Below, piece after piece: positions 43,150-52,936 of a stretch of DNA of 64,000 nucleotides. Within the stretch, counting starts at the first letter, position 1, and the number at the start of each line of letters is the position of its first letter. The notes beneath the pieces are model-generated. The model had not been told where the DNA came from and did no database searches. It saw nothing but the letters and a program-made list of their open reading frames with translations. A program made the translations under genes and the position numbers. This DNA is from Eubacterium sulci ATCC 35585 (GTDB lineage Bacteria; Bacillota; Clostridia; Peptostreptococcales; Anaerovoracaceae), in assembly GCA_001189495.1 (NCBI GenBank), contig CP012068.1:744001-808000 (forward strand), given 5' to 3'.

Positions 43150-44463
43150 ATGTCAGACAAAAATGTTAATGAAATTGGCATTTATGATGCCAGACAGCTA
43201 GGTGTCCCTAAGATGATAATCCTAGGCTTGCAGCACACATTTGCCATGTTTGGAGCTACCATACTAGTGCCTATTTTGACAGGACTAAGCGTAAGCACAA
43301 CACTTCTCATGGCAGGTCTTGGAACTTTGCTTTTCCATTTTCTAACTAAGGGAAAGGTTCCTGCATTCCTCGGTTCATCATTTGCTTTTCTAGGTGGCTA
43401 TGGAGCTGTAGCACCTATGGTAAACGGTGCACCAAACAAGGAAATGCTTCCATATGCTTGCGGAGGAGTTTTCTGTGCGGGACTTGTATACCTAGTAATG
43501 TCAGCTCTGATTAAGGGCTTTGGTGTTAAGCGCGTAATGAAGTTCTTCCCTCCAGTTGTGACAGGACCTATCATTATTGCTATCGGTCTTATCCTTGCAC
43601 CTTCGGCTATCGCTAACTGTAAGACAAACTGGGTGGTTGCGCTAGTAGCAGTTGTAACAATTATCATCTTCAATATCTGGGGAAAGGGCATGCTCAAGAT
43701 TATACCTATCATCCTAGGTGTGGCAGCATCATACACTGTAGCAGCTTGCATGGGAGAAATTGATTTTAGTGCAGCAGCCTCAAGGTCGTGGATAGGTCTT
43801 CCGCCAATTCAGATGATGAAGTTTGATGTATCATCAATACTTACAATTATGCCTATTGCTCTTGCAACAATGATGGAGCACATAGGAGATATCACAGCAA
43901 TCGGTGCTACAACAAAGAGAAACTACATTGCAGACCCAGGTCTTCACAGAACTCTTCTTGGAGATGGACTTGCAACTTGCCTAGCTTCAGCATTCGGTGG
44001 TCCTGCAAACACAACATACGGAGAAAACACTGGAGTTCTTGCTCTAACAAAGATCTACGATCCTAGAGTAATCAGAATCGCAGCATTCTTTGCAGTAGGA
44101 CTTTCATTCATTCCTAAGGTGAGCTTCCTAATCGAGAGCATTCCAGCTTCAACAATCGGAGGAGTTTCATTCATCCTTTACGGAATGATTTCAGCAATCG
44201 GTATCAGAAACGTAGTTGAGAACCAGGTTGACTTCACAAAGTCAAGAAACACAATCATCGCAGCTTTGATACTCGTTTGTGCACTTGGATTTAACTCAGT
44301 TGGTGGAGCAAGCTTCACAATCAAAGGTGTAACAATCACACTTTCAGGACTTGCTATCGCAGCTATCGTTGGTATCCTAGTAAATGCAATTTTGCCAGGC
44401 AACGATTACGAGTTCGGTGAGGATGACGGAACAGAAGAGAAGTTCCAGACATTCAAGATATAA
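43150..44463 (+). CDS. uraA: Uracil permease (NCS2 family)
   Basis: A 437-residue, 14-helix nucleobase:cation symporter. The opening LGLQHTFAMFGATILVPILT is the UraA/PyrP hallmark. GSSFAFLGGYGAV, the acidic substrate-site region ATMMEHIGDITAIG, and GGPANTTYGENTGVLALTKI follow the family pattern. It lies 43 bp after pyrR with AAGGAG upstream, so it is in the same PyrR-attenuated transcript and salvages external uracil. A terminator closes the unit. Also called pyrP. Confidence 0.95.
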   Translation: MSDKNVNEIGIYDARQLGVPKMIILGLQHTFAMFGATILVPILTGLSVSTTLLMAGLGTLLFHFLTKGKVPAFLGSSFAFLGGYGAVAPMVNGAPNKEMLPYACGGVFCAGLVYLVMSALIKGFGVKRVMKFFPPVVTGPIIIAIGLILAPSAIANCKTNWVVALVAVVTIIIFNIWGKGMLKIIPIILGVAASYTVAACMGEIDFSAAASRSWIGLPPIQMMKFDVSSILTIMPIALATMMEHIGDITAIGATTKRNYIADPGLHRTLLGDGLATCLASAFGGPANTTYGENTGVLALTKIYDPRVIRIAAFFAVGLSFIPKVSFLIESIPASTIGGVSFILYGMISAIGIRNVVENQVDFTKSRNTIIAALILVCALGFNSVGGASFTIKGVTITLSGLAIAAIVGILVNAILPGNDYEFGEDDGTEEKFQTFKI

Positions 44464-44480
44464 GAATTTTAGAAACTATA

Positions 44481-44506
44481 AAAGCCTGCTCAATGCAGGC
44501 TTTTTT
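44481..44506 (+). terminator. Terminator after uraA
   Basis: AAAGCCTGC/GCAGGCTTT stem (44481-44489 with 44495-44503) with a TCAAT loop, continuing into a six-T run. Confidence 0.9.
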
Positions 44507-44519
44507 ATGTGAATTTTTA

Positions 44520-45941
44520 TTATCTGCGCCTATGTCTGCGTCTGCTTTCAGGTGCTTTTTTGTTTCTTTTCTTAACGTATATTAAAGCTAAAATAGCGGC
44601 AGCTAAGCTTATAACGAGTATGGACATCAAAGTCGATCCGATGCTGATAGGTTTTGATTTTTCAACTGCATTCTTAGATGCTACGGTCTTCACAAGTTCA
44701 AAACTTGCACTCGGCTCGGCAAAGCCATTGAGATACTGTCTATTTGAAATATTGAGCTTTAACTTCTTGTTCTTAAAGTCACAGATGAACTTCGGTTTAT
44801 AGTCCTTTGGAACGCAGTCGTAGAAGTCTTCTTTTACATCTATTATCTTGCCTTTGACTGAATATTTACCCGCAGATAAAACCTTGCGATATTCATATTT
44901 AGCAAAGGCATCTTCAAGTATTGAGTTACCGATTAAGTGTCTCATGGATTCTGCAGAGCTATCGCCCCAAACGCTTACGCCTAGGACAATCTCTATCATT
45001 CTCGTATTTCCTTGCTTTGCCGTGAGGCTGTAGTTATATCCCTTTCTAGCAGAGCCAGTTTTGATGCCATCAGCACCAGGAAATGCATATTTTTCTCCAG
45101 GAAGGGAGTAGTTATGACCTTCAAAGCGCTCCTCGTATATAGTTCCAGGCTTTGATACGAGATTTGCATTTATCGTGTGGTTTAAAAGGTCAGGATAGTT
45201 GGTTACCAGGTAGGTGCAAAGACATGCGTAGTCTCTTGCTGAAGTGTAGTTATCAGCATAAGGGTCTCCTGAAGGGCCATCTTGACCTAGGAGAACATTT
45301 AGGACGCCGATAGGATTTACATACTTGGTATTGACCATTCCAAGTTCCTTAGCTTTGTTATTCATCATTGTAACAAAGGTATCAATATCTGGTGCCAGAA
45401 GGTCCATGAGCATGTAGGTAGCTGCTGCTGAAGAGGGAACTGCAATTAGCTCCATTAACTCACCGACAGTATATGAGGCTCCGACCTGCATCTTGTTATT
45501 GCTGAGATTTGAATTTGCAGAAACTCTTGCATGTCTTTCCTTAACTGGAACAACTGTGTCAATAGATAGCTTTCCTTCTTTAATTGCGTCGTAGGTTAGC
45601 GCTATTGTCATGAGCTTGGACATGCTCGCTGGGGTCCATTCTACCGTACTGTTTTCGTCCCATAGAATTTGTCCAGTTTTGATTTCAGTTATTATCGTAC
45701 CAGCTGGTGAATATCTTTGGTCTATTGAATATCCCTTGCTATTTGCCACAGCCAATGAACTGCCTGTTGCAGGGCTTCCGTCGACAGATTCTTTGCTGAG
45801 CGGTAGTGTTTTAGCGCTCTTGGCATAGCTAGGGGATGGAATACTTGTAAATAATAATATAAATATGGATAGAATTATAAGAATGCTTTGGATGGAAATT
45901 ACTTTCTCTTTGTGTGCGGTGGATATCCTGTGTCTAAGCAT
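44520..45941 (-). CDS. D-alanyl-D-alanine carboxypeptidase (peptidase S11)
   Basis: A 473-residue penicillin-binding protein that trims the terminal D-Ala of peptidoglycan stem peptides. It has an N-terminal signal/membrane segment (about 15-35), catalytic S106-M-S-K109, the SxN box in the VSANSNLSNN region, and KTGSARKGY as the third motif. A beta-rich C-terminal domain follows, then a membrane anchor (about 437-458) and a very basic tail (KKRNKKAPESRRRHRRR). The stalk and anchor fit a DacA-like enzyme facing outward. GAGAGGAG precedes the ATG. It is divergent from lexA. Confidence 0.93.
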   Translation of the reverse strand: MLRHRISTAHKEKVISIQSILIILSIFILLFTSIPSPSYAKSAKTLPLSKESVDGSPATGSSLAVANSKGYSIDQRYSPAGTIITEIKTGQILWDENSTVEWTPASMSKLMTIALTYDAIKEGKLSIDTVVPVKERHARVSANSNLSNNKMQVGASYTVGELMELIAVPSSAAATYMLMDLLAPDIDTFVTMMNNKAKELGMVNTKYVNPIGVLNVLLGQDGPSGDPYADNYTSARDYACLCTYLVTNYPDLLNHTINANLVSKPGTIYEERFEGHNYSLPGEKYAFPGADGIKTGSARKGYNYSLTAKQGNTRMIEIVLGVSVWGDSSAESMRHLIGNSILEDAFAKYEYRKVLSAGKYSVKGKIIDVKEDFYDCVPKDYKPKFICDFKNKKLKLNISNRQYLNGFAEPSASFELVKTVASKNAVEKSKPISIGSTLMSILVISLAAAILALIYVKKRNKKAPESRRRHRRR

Positions 45942-46066
45942 AAAATTCTCCTCTCTATCAAAAATAGCTCCTATATTATATCATAATTCTGTCAATACTT
46001 ATGTGAAAATCGCGTGAGCATGAAAATGAACAGAAAAAGAATAAATATTTGCATATCAAAAATAAA

Positions 46067-46104
46067 GAACTAATGTTTACTTTTTGTTTGAAATATGATA
46101 TTAT
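46067..46104 (+). promoter_or_regulatory. lexA promoter with SOS box
   Basis: GAAC-TAAT-GTTT (46067-46078) is one mismatch from the Gram-positive LexA box GAACN4GTTC. It overlaps the -35 TTTACT (46076-46081); TATTAT (46099-46104) follows after 17 bp. LexA binding would block polymerase, giving autoregulation. Confidence 0.7.
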
Positions 46105-46134
46105 CAATTGGATAGATAAAAAGGAGAGTTTGAT

Positions 46135-46791
46135 ATGTCCAAAGCAAAGGAAAAAGCAAAGGCAAGGCAGATGAGAATCCTTGACTTTATGCGCAAGGAA
46201 TTCGATGAGAAAGGATATGCACCTACGGTTAGAGAGATAGGCGCAGCCCTAGATATTAAGTCTACATCAACAGTGCATAACGATCTTGAGAGTCTCGCGC
46301 AGCAGGGTTATGTTAAGAAGGACCCAGCTAAGCCTAGAACTCTTGTAATAGTGGGTAGAGAAACACATAAGCCTGTCAAGGAGCCAGAGCTAGAACCAGT
46401 CAACGAAGAGATAATCAATGTACCAGTTGTTGGAACTATAGCTGCAGGTACACCTATAACTGCAGAGCAACATGTAGATGACTGCTTCCCAGTTCCAGCT
46501 AGATATGTATCTGGTAACAACTTCATGCTTAAGGTTAAGGGCGAGAGCATGATTAATGCTGGTATATTTGATGGCGATCTTATTTTGGTTGAACAGAGAC
46601 AGACTGCCCGCAATGGAGAGATTGTCGTAGCTATGGTAGATGGTTTTGAGAGCGAGGCTACAGTCAAGACTTTCTACAAGGAGAAGGATCACATCAGACT
46701 TCAGCCTGAGAACGATGATATGAGCCCAATAATCGTTAGAGATGTTAAGATTCTCGGTAAGGTTAAGGGAGTTTTCCGCTATTACAGCTAA
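46135..46791 (+). CDS. lexA: LexA repressor
   Basis: SOS-response repressor and self-cleaving protease. The winged helix (about 10-72) contains YAPTVREIGAALDIKSTSTV, the DNA-recognition region. The cleavage site is Ala104-Gly105 in GTIAAGTPI, and the catalytic dyad is Ser138 (KGESMI) with Lys178 (TVKTF). On DNA damage RecA filament stimulates autocleavage. At 218 residues it is slightly longer than usual because of a Pro/Glu-rich linker at 78-92. An SOS box overlaps its promoter, so it is autoregulated; AAGGAGAG precedes the ATG. Confidence 0.97.
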   Translation: MSKAKEKAKARQMRILDFMRKEFDEKGYAPTVREIGAALDIKSTSTVHNDLESLAQQGYVKKDPAKPRTLVIVGRETHKPVKEPELEPVNEEIINVPVVGTIAAGTPITAEQHVDDCFPVPARYVSGNNFMLKVKGESMINAGIFDGDLILVEQRQTARNGEIVVAMVDGFESEATVKTFYKEKDHIRLQPENDDMSPIIVRDVKILGKVKGVFRYYS

Positions 46792-46814
46792 TAAGCTAGG
46801 GCTAAATAAATCAC

Positions 46815-46843
46815 TTGCAATTTAACGCATAACGTGATAACAT
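46815..46843 (+). promoter_or_regulatory. Probable promoter of rpsO
   Basis: TTGCAA (46815-46820), 17-bp spacer, TAACAT (46838-46843), giving a leader of about 75 nt that could host S15 autoregulation, though no known S15-binding RNA was identified. Confidence 0.5.
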
Positions 46844-46927
46844 TGTTTAGTAATTTACTTTTGTTTGGTTTTGCGACACTCCAACGCATTCTCGACAAAA
46901 GCGTATTTAATAAAAAGGAGAAAAGAC

Positions 46928-47194
46928 ATGATAACTAAAGATCAGAAAGCTGCAATCATCAGCGAATACGCAACTAAAGAAGGAGATACAGGTTCTCCAG
47001 AGGTTCAGGTAGCTGTACTAACAGCAAGAATCAACGATTTGAACGAGCACCTTAAGGTTCATAAGAAGGACCACCACTCAAGACGCGGACTACTTAAGAT
47101 GGTCGGCCAGAGAAGAAACCTTCTTAACTACCTCAAGAACGTAGATATAGAAAGATATAGAAATCTTATTGCTCGTCTAGGCTTGAGAAAGTAG
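46928..47194 (+). CDS. rpsO: 30S ribosomal protein S15
   Basis: Small-subunit protein binding 16S rRNA early in assembly. Its 88 residues begin [20 protein letters not shown] and contain [20 protein letters not shown] and [15 protein letters not shown], which are diagnostic. The ATG at 46928 follows AAAAGGAGAAAAG; the frame stays open 21 codons upstream but without a ribosome site. It precedes pnp, the classic rpsO-pnp order, separated by a terminator. Confidence 0.98.
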   Translation: MITKDQKAAIISEYATKEGDTGSPEVQVAVLTARINDLNEHLKVHKKDHHSRRGLLKMVGQRRNLLNYLKNVDIERYRNLIARLGLRK

Positions 47195-47210
47195 TTATAC
47201 TAAGTATGTT

Positions 47211-47237
47211 AGCGAGGTCTAAGACCTCGCTTTTTTT
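47211..47237 (+). terminator. Terminator between rpsO and pnp
   Basis: AGCGAGGTC-TAA-GACCTCGCT (47211-47231) followed by TTTTTT. Confidence 0.9.
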
Positions 47238-47315
47238 AGGCAAATCAGATAAAGTGACTGAGATGCCAGAAGTTATTGCCTTGGAATAGGATAAACAGGA
47301 AGGAGTTGTTTATTA

Positions 47316-49418
47316 ATGGCAAGATTTACAGATTACAGAACATTTAAGACCGCAGTTGGAGGAAGACTTTTAGAGTTCGAACTCGGAAAGATTTGTGAGC
47401 AGGCAAACGGCCAGGTTATGGTTAAGTACGGTGAGTCCGTTGTCAGCGTTACAGTATGCGCTTCTAAGGAGGCAAGAGAGGATATCGACTTTTTGCCTCT
47501 ATCATGCGATTACGAAGAGAAGATGTATGCTTCAGGTAAGATTCCTGGAGGATTTATCAGAAGAGAGGGAAGACCTAGCGAGAAGGCAATCCTAAGCTCA
47601 AGACTTATGGACAGACCTCTTCGTCCACTTTTCCCTAAGGGATACCACAACGACGTAGTAGTTGTTGCAACAGTAATGTCAGTTGACCTTGACTGCGAGA
47701 CTGATATCATGGCTATGGTAGGTGCATCGGTTGCTATCGCTACATCTGACATTCCATGGGAAGGACCTATCGCTGCAGTAAGAGTCGGCAGAGTTGATGG
47801 AAGATTCATCATCAACCCTACACTTGAGCAGAGAGAGCAGTCAGACATCAACCTAACAGTTGCAGGAACCAAGGATGCTATCATGATGGTAGAAGCCGGA
47901 GCTGACGAAGTTTCAGAAGAAGTAATGCTTGATGCTATCTTCTTCGGACACGAAGAAATCAAGAAACTCGTTGAGTTTATCGATGAGATTGTAGCAGAGG
48001 TTGGTAAGCCTAAGAAGGAACTCGTAATAAAGCAGATTCCAGAGGATATCGATGCTGCAGTAAGAGCATATGCTACCGGCAGAATGCAGGAGGCTATTCA
48101 TACATTTGATAAGCTTGAGCGTCTAGATAACATGGATGCTGTAGAAGTAGAGACAAAGGAACACTTCGCTGAGATCTATCCTGACAACGAGAAGGATATC
48201 GCAGCTGTTCTTTACAATATAACTAAGGAATCCGTAAGAAATATGATTCTTGATGAAGGTATTAGACCTGACAATCGTAAGACCACGGAGATTAGACCTG
48301 TATGGTGTGAGACAGGACTTCTTCCAAGAGTACACGGAAGCGGACTTTTCACAAGAGGGCAGACTCAGGTAATGTCAACATGCACACTTGCACCTTCTAG
48401 CGAAGCTCAGATGATTGATGGTATCACAGAGCAGACAGAGAAGAGATATATGCACCACTATAACTTCCCAGGCTACTGTACAGGTGAAGCTAAATCACCA
48501 AGAAGCCCAGGCAGAAGAGAGATTGGACACGGAGCACTTGCTGAGAGAGCGCTTCTTCCAGTAATTCCACCGGTAGAAGAGTTCCCATATGCACTAAGAG
48601 TCGTTTCAGATGTACTTTCATCAAACGGTTCAAGCTCGATGGGTTCAACATGCGGATCAACTCTAGCACTTATGGATGCTGGTGTTCCAATTAAGAGACC
48701 TGTTTCAGGTATCGCTATGGGACTTATTTCAAGAACAGAAGAAGACGGCAGCCAGAAAATCGCTGTCCTAAGTGATATTCAGGGAATGGAAGATTTCCTT
48801 GGTGATATGGACTTTAAGGTTACAGGTACAGAAGTCGGTGTAACAGCTATACAGATGGATATCAAGATTCACGGTCTTTCAAGAGAAATCCTAGAGAAGG
48901 CTCTTGCACAGGCTAAGGAAGGTAGAGCTCATATCCTAGATGTAATGCTCGAGGAAATTCCTGAGCCACGCAAGGAGATGTCTAAGTACGCTCCAAGAAG
49001 CATCAATATGATGATTGATCCTGATAAGATCAGAATAGTTATCGGACCTGGTGGAAAGACAATCAACAGAATCATCGATGAGACTGGTGTTAAGATTGAC
49101 ATCGCAGAAGATGCATCAGGACTTATCAGCATCTACAGCTCAGACATGGCTGGAGCAGAGGCTGCTAAGCGCGAGATTGAGCTTCTAACTAAGGACGCAG
49201 AAGTTGGCCAAACATACGAGGGTAAGGTAACCAAGATTATGAGCTTTGGTGCTTTCATCGAGATTCTTCCTGGTAAGGAAGGTCTGTTGCATATCTCAAA
49301 GATGGCAGACCACCGCGTAGAGAAGGTTGAGGATGTTATGAATGTTGGAGATGAAGTAAAGGTAAGAGTTTACGAAATCGACAAGCAGAACCGTATCAAT
49401 CTTGAGAGAGCAAAATAA
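47316..49418 (+). CDS. pnp: Polynucleotide phosphorylase
   Basis: 3'-5' phosphorolytic exoribonuclease and degradosome component. The 700 residues show two RNase PH domains ([19 protein letters not shown] in the first, [15 protein letters not shown] in the second). A KH domain ([20 protein letters not shown], about 560-615) and an S1 domain ([20 protein letters not shown], about 630-698) bind RNA. The S1 domain ends close to the C-terminus without the acidic tail seen in some species. AGGAAGGAG precedes the ATG. Confidence 0.97.
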   Translation: MARFTDYRTFKTAVGGRLLEFELGKICEQANGQVMVKYGESVVSVTVCASKEAREDIDFLPLSCDYEEKMYASGKIPGGFIRREGRPSEKAILSSRLMDRPLRPLFPKGYHNDVVVVATVMSVDLDCETDIMAMVGASVAIATSDIPWEGPIAAVRVGRVDGRFIINPTLEQREQSDINLTVAGTKDAIMMVEAGADEVSEEVMLDAIFFGHEEIKKLVEFIDEIVAEVGKPKKELVIKQIPEDIDAAVRAYATGRMQEAIHTFDKLERLDNMDAVEVETKEHFAEIYPDNEKDIAAVLYNITKESVRNMILDEGIRPDNRKTTEIRPVWCETGLLPRVHGSGLFTRGQTQVMSTCTLAPSSEAQMIDGITEQTEKRYMHHYNFPGYCTGEAKSPRSPGRREIGHGALAERALLPVIPPVEEFPYALRVVSDVLSSNGSSSMGSTCGSTLALMDAGVPIKRPVSGIAMGLISRTEEDGSQKIAVLSDIQGMEDFLGDMDFKVTGTEVGVTAIQMDIKIHGLSREILEKALAQAKEGRAHILDVMLEEIPEPRKEMSKYAPRSINMMIDPDKIRIVIGPGGKTINRIIDETGVKIDIAEDASGLISIYSSDMAGAEAAKREIELLTKDAEVGQTYEGKVTKIMSFGAFIEILPGKEGLLHISKMADHRVEKVEDVMNVGDEVKVRVYEIDKQNRINLERAK

Positions 49419-49428
49419 ATAAGTACTA

Positions 49429-49455
49429 AGCCCTGTACATCACAGGGCTTTTGCT
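49429..49455 (+). terminator. Terminator after pnp
   Basis: AAGCCCTGT-ACATC-ACAGGGCTT (49429-49451) followed by TTGCTTT. Confidence 0.85.
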
Positions 49456-49562
49456 TTGTTTATGGGGATTATATGGAGTATACAAATTATCTTATAATAT
49501 CTTAGTTTTTTTTACAAAAATAACTTGAAATCTTATCTGCGAGATGTTAATATAGCATATAG

Positions 49563-49806
49563 TCGAGTTTGAGCTCGGCTAAAGCTTAATATTTAGGCTA
49601 TGAAGGAGACAAAGTAGGTTTAGGCTAAGACCCTTACAGAGAGTAGATCAATTGCTGAGAGATTTGCGGTGAACCTAAATACGAATATCACTCTGGAGCC
49701 TGACACTTTAATGAGAGGCACCTTGTCAGAGGTAAGCAACTAGGGTGGTACCGCGGTTTGATAATCGTCCCTATGCAGTTTTTTCTGTATAGGGATTAAT
49801 TTTTTG
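49563..49806 (+). promoter_or_regulatory. T-box leader of ileS (specifier ATC, Ile)
   Basis: The T-box core AGGGTGGTACCGCGG lies at 49742-49756; its TGGT pairs with the ACCA end of uncharged tRNA-Ile. The specifier codon ATC is in GAATATCAC, just before the conserved CTCTGGAG. The terminator is a TCCCTATGCAG/CTGTATAGGGA stem (49768-49778 with 49785-49795) followed by a TTAATTTTTT tract. When tRNA-Ile is uncharged the antiterminator forms and ileS is expressed. Confidence 0.95.
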
Positions 49807-49818
49807 AAGGAGAGAAGT

Positions 49819-52800
49819 ATGTTTGAGAGATTATCCGAACAGCCTGTAGCTGAAGTTCAGCAGGAACAGGTTGAGAAGTGGAAAAGAGAGGATTTACTAA
49901 AGAAGTGCGTAACAGCACGCGAGGGGAAACCAAAATATGTCTTTTACGAGGGACCTCCAACGGCTAACGGAATGCCAGGAATACACCATGTAATGGCAAG
50001 AACACTTAAGGATTCCGTTTGTAGATACTGGACAATGAAGGGTTACCAGGTTAATCGTAAGGCTGGTTGGGATACACACGGACTTCCTGTAGAAATCGAA
50101 GTTGAGAAGCAGCTCAACATGAACGGCAAGCAGGATATAGAAAAGTACGGAATCAAGGAGTTTAACGAAAAGTGCCGTGAGTCTGTTTTTACTTATACAG
50201 ATAAGTGGAGAGAGATGACAGAGAGAATGGCATATCTAGTTGACCTTGATGATCCATATATCACACTTAACAACGACTATATCGAGAGCGGATGGTGGAT
50301 CCTAAAGAAGTTCTTTGATAAAGGACTCATCTATGAAGGACACAAGATTCTTCCTTACTGCCCAAGATGTGGAACTGGTCTTGCTTCACACGAAGTAGCT
50401 CAGGGATATAAGGAGGTTAAGGTAAATACTCTTGTTGTTAAGTTCAAGAAGAAGGGAACTGATAACGAGTATTTCCTAGCTTGGACAACAACTGCTTGGA
50501 CACTTGCAGCAAACACAATGCTTACAGTAGGTCCTGACTTTGATTATGTCAAGGTTAAGATGCTAAATGGTAATGATGAAGGAAATTACTTCTACCTAGT
50601 AGAGGCTCTTGCCGATAGAGTTCTTGGCGAAGGCAACTATGAGGTAGTTGAGCGTATGAAGGGTAAAGACCTTGAGTACATGGAGTACGAGCAGCTAATG
50701 CCTTTCTGTCAGGTTAAGGAAGGTGACAAGGCTTTCTTTGTTACATGCATGGACTATGTATCTATCGAGGATGGTACAGGTATCGTACATACAGCTCCTG
50801 CATTTGGTGAGGACGACTACCAGTGTGGTAAGAAGTATGGAGCGGCGTTCCTTCAGCCTGTCGACGAGCAGGGTTGCTATACTGAAACTCCATGGAAGGG
50901 TCACTTCATAATGGAGGATGGTCTTGATGTAGAAATCATCAAGTACCTAGATGATAAGGTATTTGCTAAGCAGAAGATAGAACATAACTATCCACACTGC
51001 TGGAGATGCGGAACACCTCTAGTTTACTATGCTAGACAGAGCTGGTACATCAAGATGAGCGATCTTAAAGATCAGCTTGTTGCTAATAACAATACAGTAA
51101 ACTGGTATCCACCTTTCGTAGGTGAGAAGAGATTCGGAAACTGGCTAGCAGATGTTAAGGACTGGGCAATCTCAAGATCTAGATACTGGGGAACTCCAAT
51201 CCCAATCTGGAAGTGCGACTGCGGTCACCTTGAGTGCGTAGGAAGCCGTGCAGAGCTAGTTGAGAAGGCTGTAGAAAATATCGATGAGAGCATAGAGCTA
51301 CACCGTCCGTATGTTGATGATGTACACTTAAAGTGCCCACACTGCGGAAAGGAAATGACAAGAATAGTAGAAGTTATGGACTGCTGGTTCGACTCAGGAG
51401 CAATGCCATTTGCACAGTGGCACTATCCGTTTGAGAATACAGAGCACTTCGAAGAGAAACTCTTCCCGGCTGACTTTATCTGTGAAGGTATCGACCAGAC
51501 AAGAGGTTGGTTCTATTCACTAATGGCAATCTCGACATTCATCATGGGTAAGTCACCATATAAGAATGTTCTAGTTAACGACCTCATCCTTGATAAGAAT
51601 GGCAAGAAGATGAGTAAGTCCAAGGGAAATACAGTTTCGCCATTTGAACTCTTTGACCAGTACGGAGCAGATGCTACAAGATGGTACTTGCTTTCAGTAT
51701 CGCCAGCTTGGACACCAACAAAGTTTGACGAAGATGGACTTAAGGACGTTGTAAGCAAGTTCTTTGGAACACTTAGAAACGTATATAACTTCTTTGTACT
51801 ATATTCAAATCAGGATGATCTTGATGTAGCAAATCTAGAGCTAGCATACGACATGAGACCGGAGCTAGATAGATGGATACTCTCAAGATATAACAAGCTT
51901 GTAAAAGAAGTTAGAGAGCATATGGATAACTACGACCATATGAAGACTGTTAGAGCACTTACTGAATTTGTCAGCGAGGACTTCTCAAACTGGTACATTA
52001 GACGTGCTAGAAGAAGATTCTACGGAAGCGAAATGACAGAAGATAAGATGAGCGTATATGCAACAACCTTCGAGGTATTGGTAGGTGTATCACTCATGAT
52101 TGCGCCATTTGCTCCGTTCATCTCTGACGAAATTTATACAAAGCTAACAGGAGAGGAAACTGTTCACACAGCATATCTTCCTGAATGCAATGAAGCTCTC
52201 ATAGATAACAAGGTTGAGGAGCGTATGGACCTAGTAAGAAGTTTCGTAACTCTTGGACGTGGTGCTCGTGAAAAAGAGAGAATCAAGGTTAGACAGCCAC
52301 TTAACGAGATACTCGTAGATGGTAAGTACAAACCACTTGTTGCTGACCTTACAGACCTAGTAATGGAAGAGCTTAACGTCAAAAATGTTGTATTTGCTGA
52401 TGAGCTAGGTGAGTACATGAACCTATCTCTAAAGCCAAACTTCAAGGTTGCTGGACCAGTTCTAGGAAAGAACATCAAGCAGTTTGGAGATGAGCTAGCA
52501 AAGCTAGACGCTGCTGAGTTTGTGGCTGAGCTAGAAGCAAAGGGCGAAGTAGAGATGACTGTAGCTGGCGAAGTTGTAAATGTTCCTAAGGACTTTGTTG
52601 ATGTAAGAATCAGCGCTAAGGATGGATTTGCAGTAGCTATGGAAAACAACGTATTTACAATACTTGACACAGTTCTAACACCAGAGCTAGTTAAGGAAGG
52701 ACTTGCAAGAGAAGTTGTATCAAAGGTACAGCAGCTACGTAAGCAGAACGACTTTGAGATGATGGATAGAATCGATATTGTTCTTGAAGCAGACGAAGAG

Positions 52801-52935
52801 GTTTGCGAGGCTGTTAAGGAGTTTGCTGACTACATCAAGGACGAAACTCTAGCAGATACAGTTGAATTTGCAAAGACAGAGGAGAGCTTTGACATCAATG
52901 GTCACAAGACAGGAATCTGCGTAGTGAGGAAATAG
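49819..52935 (+). CDS. ileS: Isoleucine--tRNA ligase, type 2-like
   Basis: Class I synthetase charging isoleucine. The HIGH region reads FYEGPPTANGMPGIHHVMAR and the KMSKS loop KKMSKSKGNTVS. Zinc-binding CPRCG and CWRCG pairs are visible, and a long editing domain lies between. The 1038-residue length and the PPTANGMPGIHH wording match the eukaryote-like type 2 IleRS, a form often insensitive to mupirocin, as opposed to the approximately 920-residue type 1. The start is the ATG at 49819 after GAAGGAGAG; an in-frame ATG 15 nt earlier lies in the ribosome site. It is T-box controlled and followed one base later by rlmN. Confidence 0.95.
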   Translation: MFERLSEQPVAEVQQEQVEKWKREDLLKKCVTAREGKPKYVFYEGPPTANGMPGIHHVMARTLKDSVCRYWTMKGYQVNRKAGWDTHGLPVEIEVEKQLNMNGKQDIEKYGIKEFNEKCRESVFTYTDKWREMTERMAYLVDLDDPYITLNNDYIESGWWILKKFFDKGLIYEGHKILPYCPRCGTGLASHEVAQGYKEVKVNTLVVKFKKKGTDNEYFLAWTTTAWTLAANTMLTVGPDFDYVKVKMLNGNDEGNYFYLVEALADRVLGEGNYEVVERMKGKDLEYMEYEQLMPFCQVKEGDKAFFVTCMDYVSIEDGTGIVHTAPAFGEDDYQCGKKYGAAFLQPVDEQGCYTETPWKGHFIMEDGLDVEIIKYLDDKVFAKQKIEHNYPHCWRCGTPLVYYARQSWYIKMSDLKDQLVANNNTVNWYPPFVGEKRFGNWLADVKDWAISRSRYWGTPIPIWKCDCGHLECVGSRAELVEKAVENIDESIELHRPYVDDVHLKCPHCGKEMTRIVEVMDCWFDSGAMPFAQWHYPFENTEHFEEKLFPADFICEGIDQTRGWFYSLMAISTFIMGKSPYKNVLVNDLILDKNGKKMSKSKGNTVSPFELFDQYGADATRWYLLSVSPAWTPTKFDEDGLKDVVSKFFGTLRNVYNFFVLYSNQDDLDVANLELAYDMRPELDRWILSRYNKLVKEVREHMDNYDHMKTVRALTEFVSEDFSNWYIRRARRRFYGSEMTEDKMSVYATTFEVLVGVSLMIAPFAPFISDEIYTKLTGEETVHTAYLPECNEALIDNKVEERMDLVRSFVTLGRGAREKERIKVRQPLNEILVDGKYKPLVADLTDLVMEELNVKNVVFADELGEYMNLSLKPNFKVAGPVLGKNIKQFGDELAKLDAAEFVAELEAKGEVEMTVAGEVVNVPKDFVDVRISAKDGFAVAMENNVFTILDTVLTPELVKEGLAREVVSKVQQLRKQNDFEMMDRIDIVLEADEEVCEAVKEFADYIKDETLADTVEFAKTEESFDINGHKTGICVVRK

Positions 52936-52936
52936 A

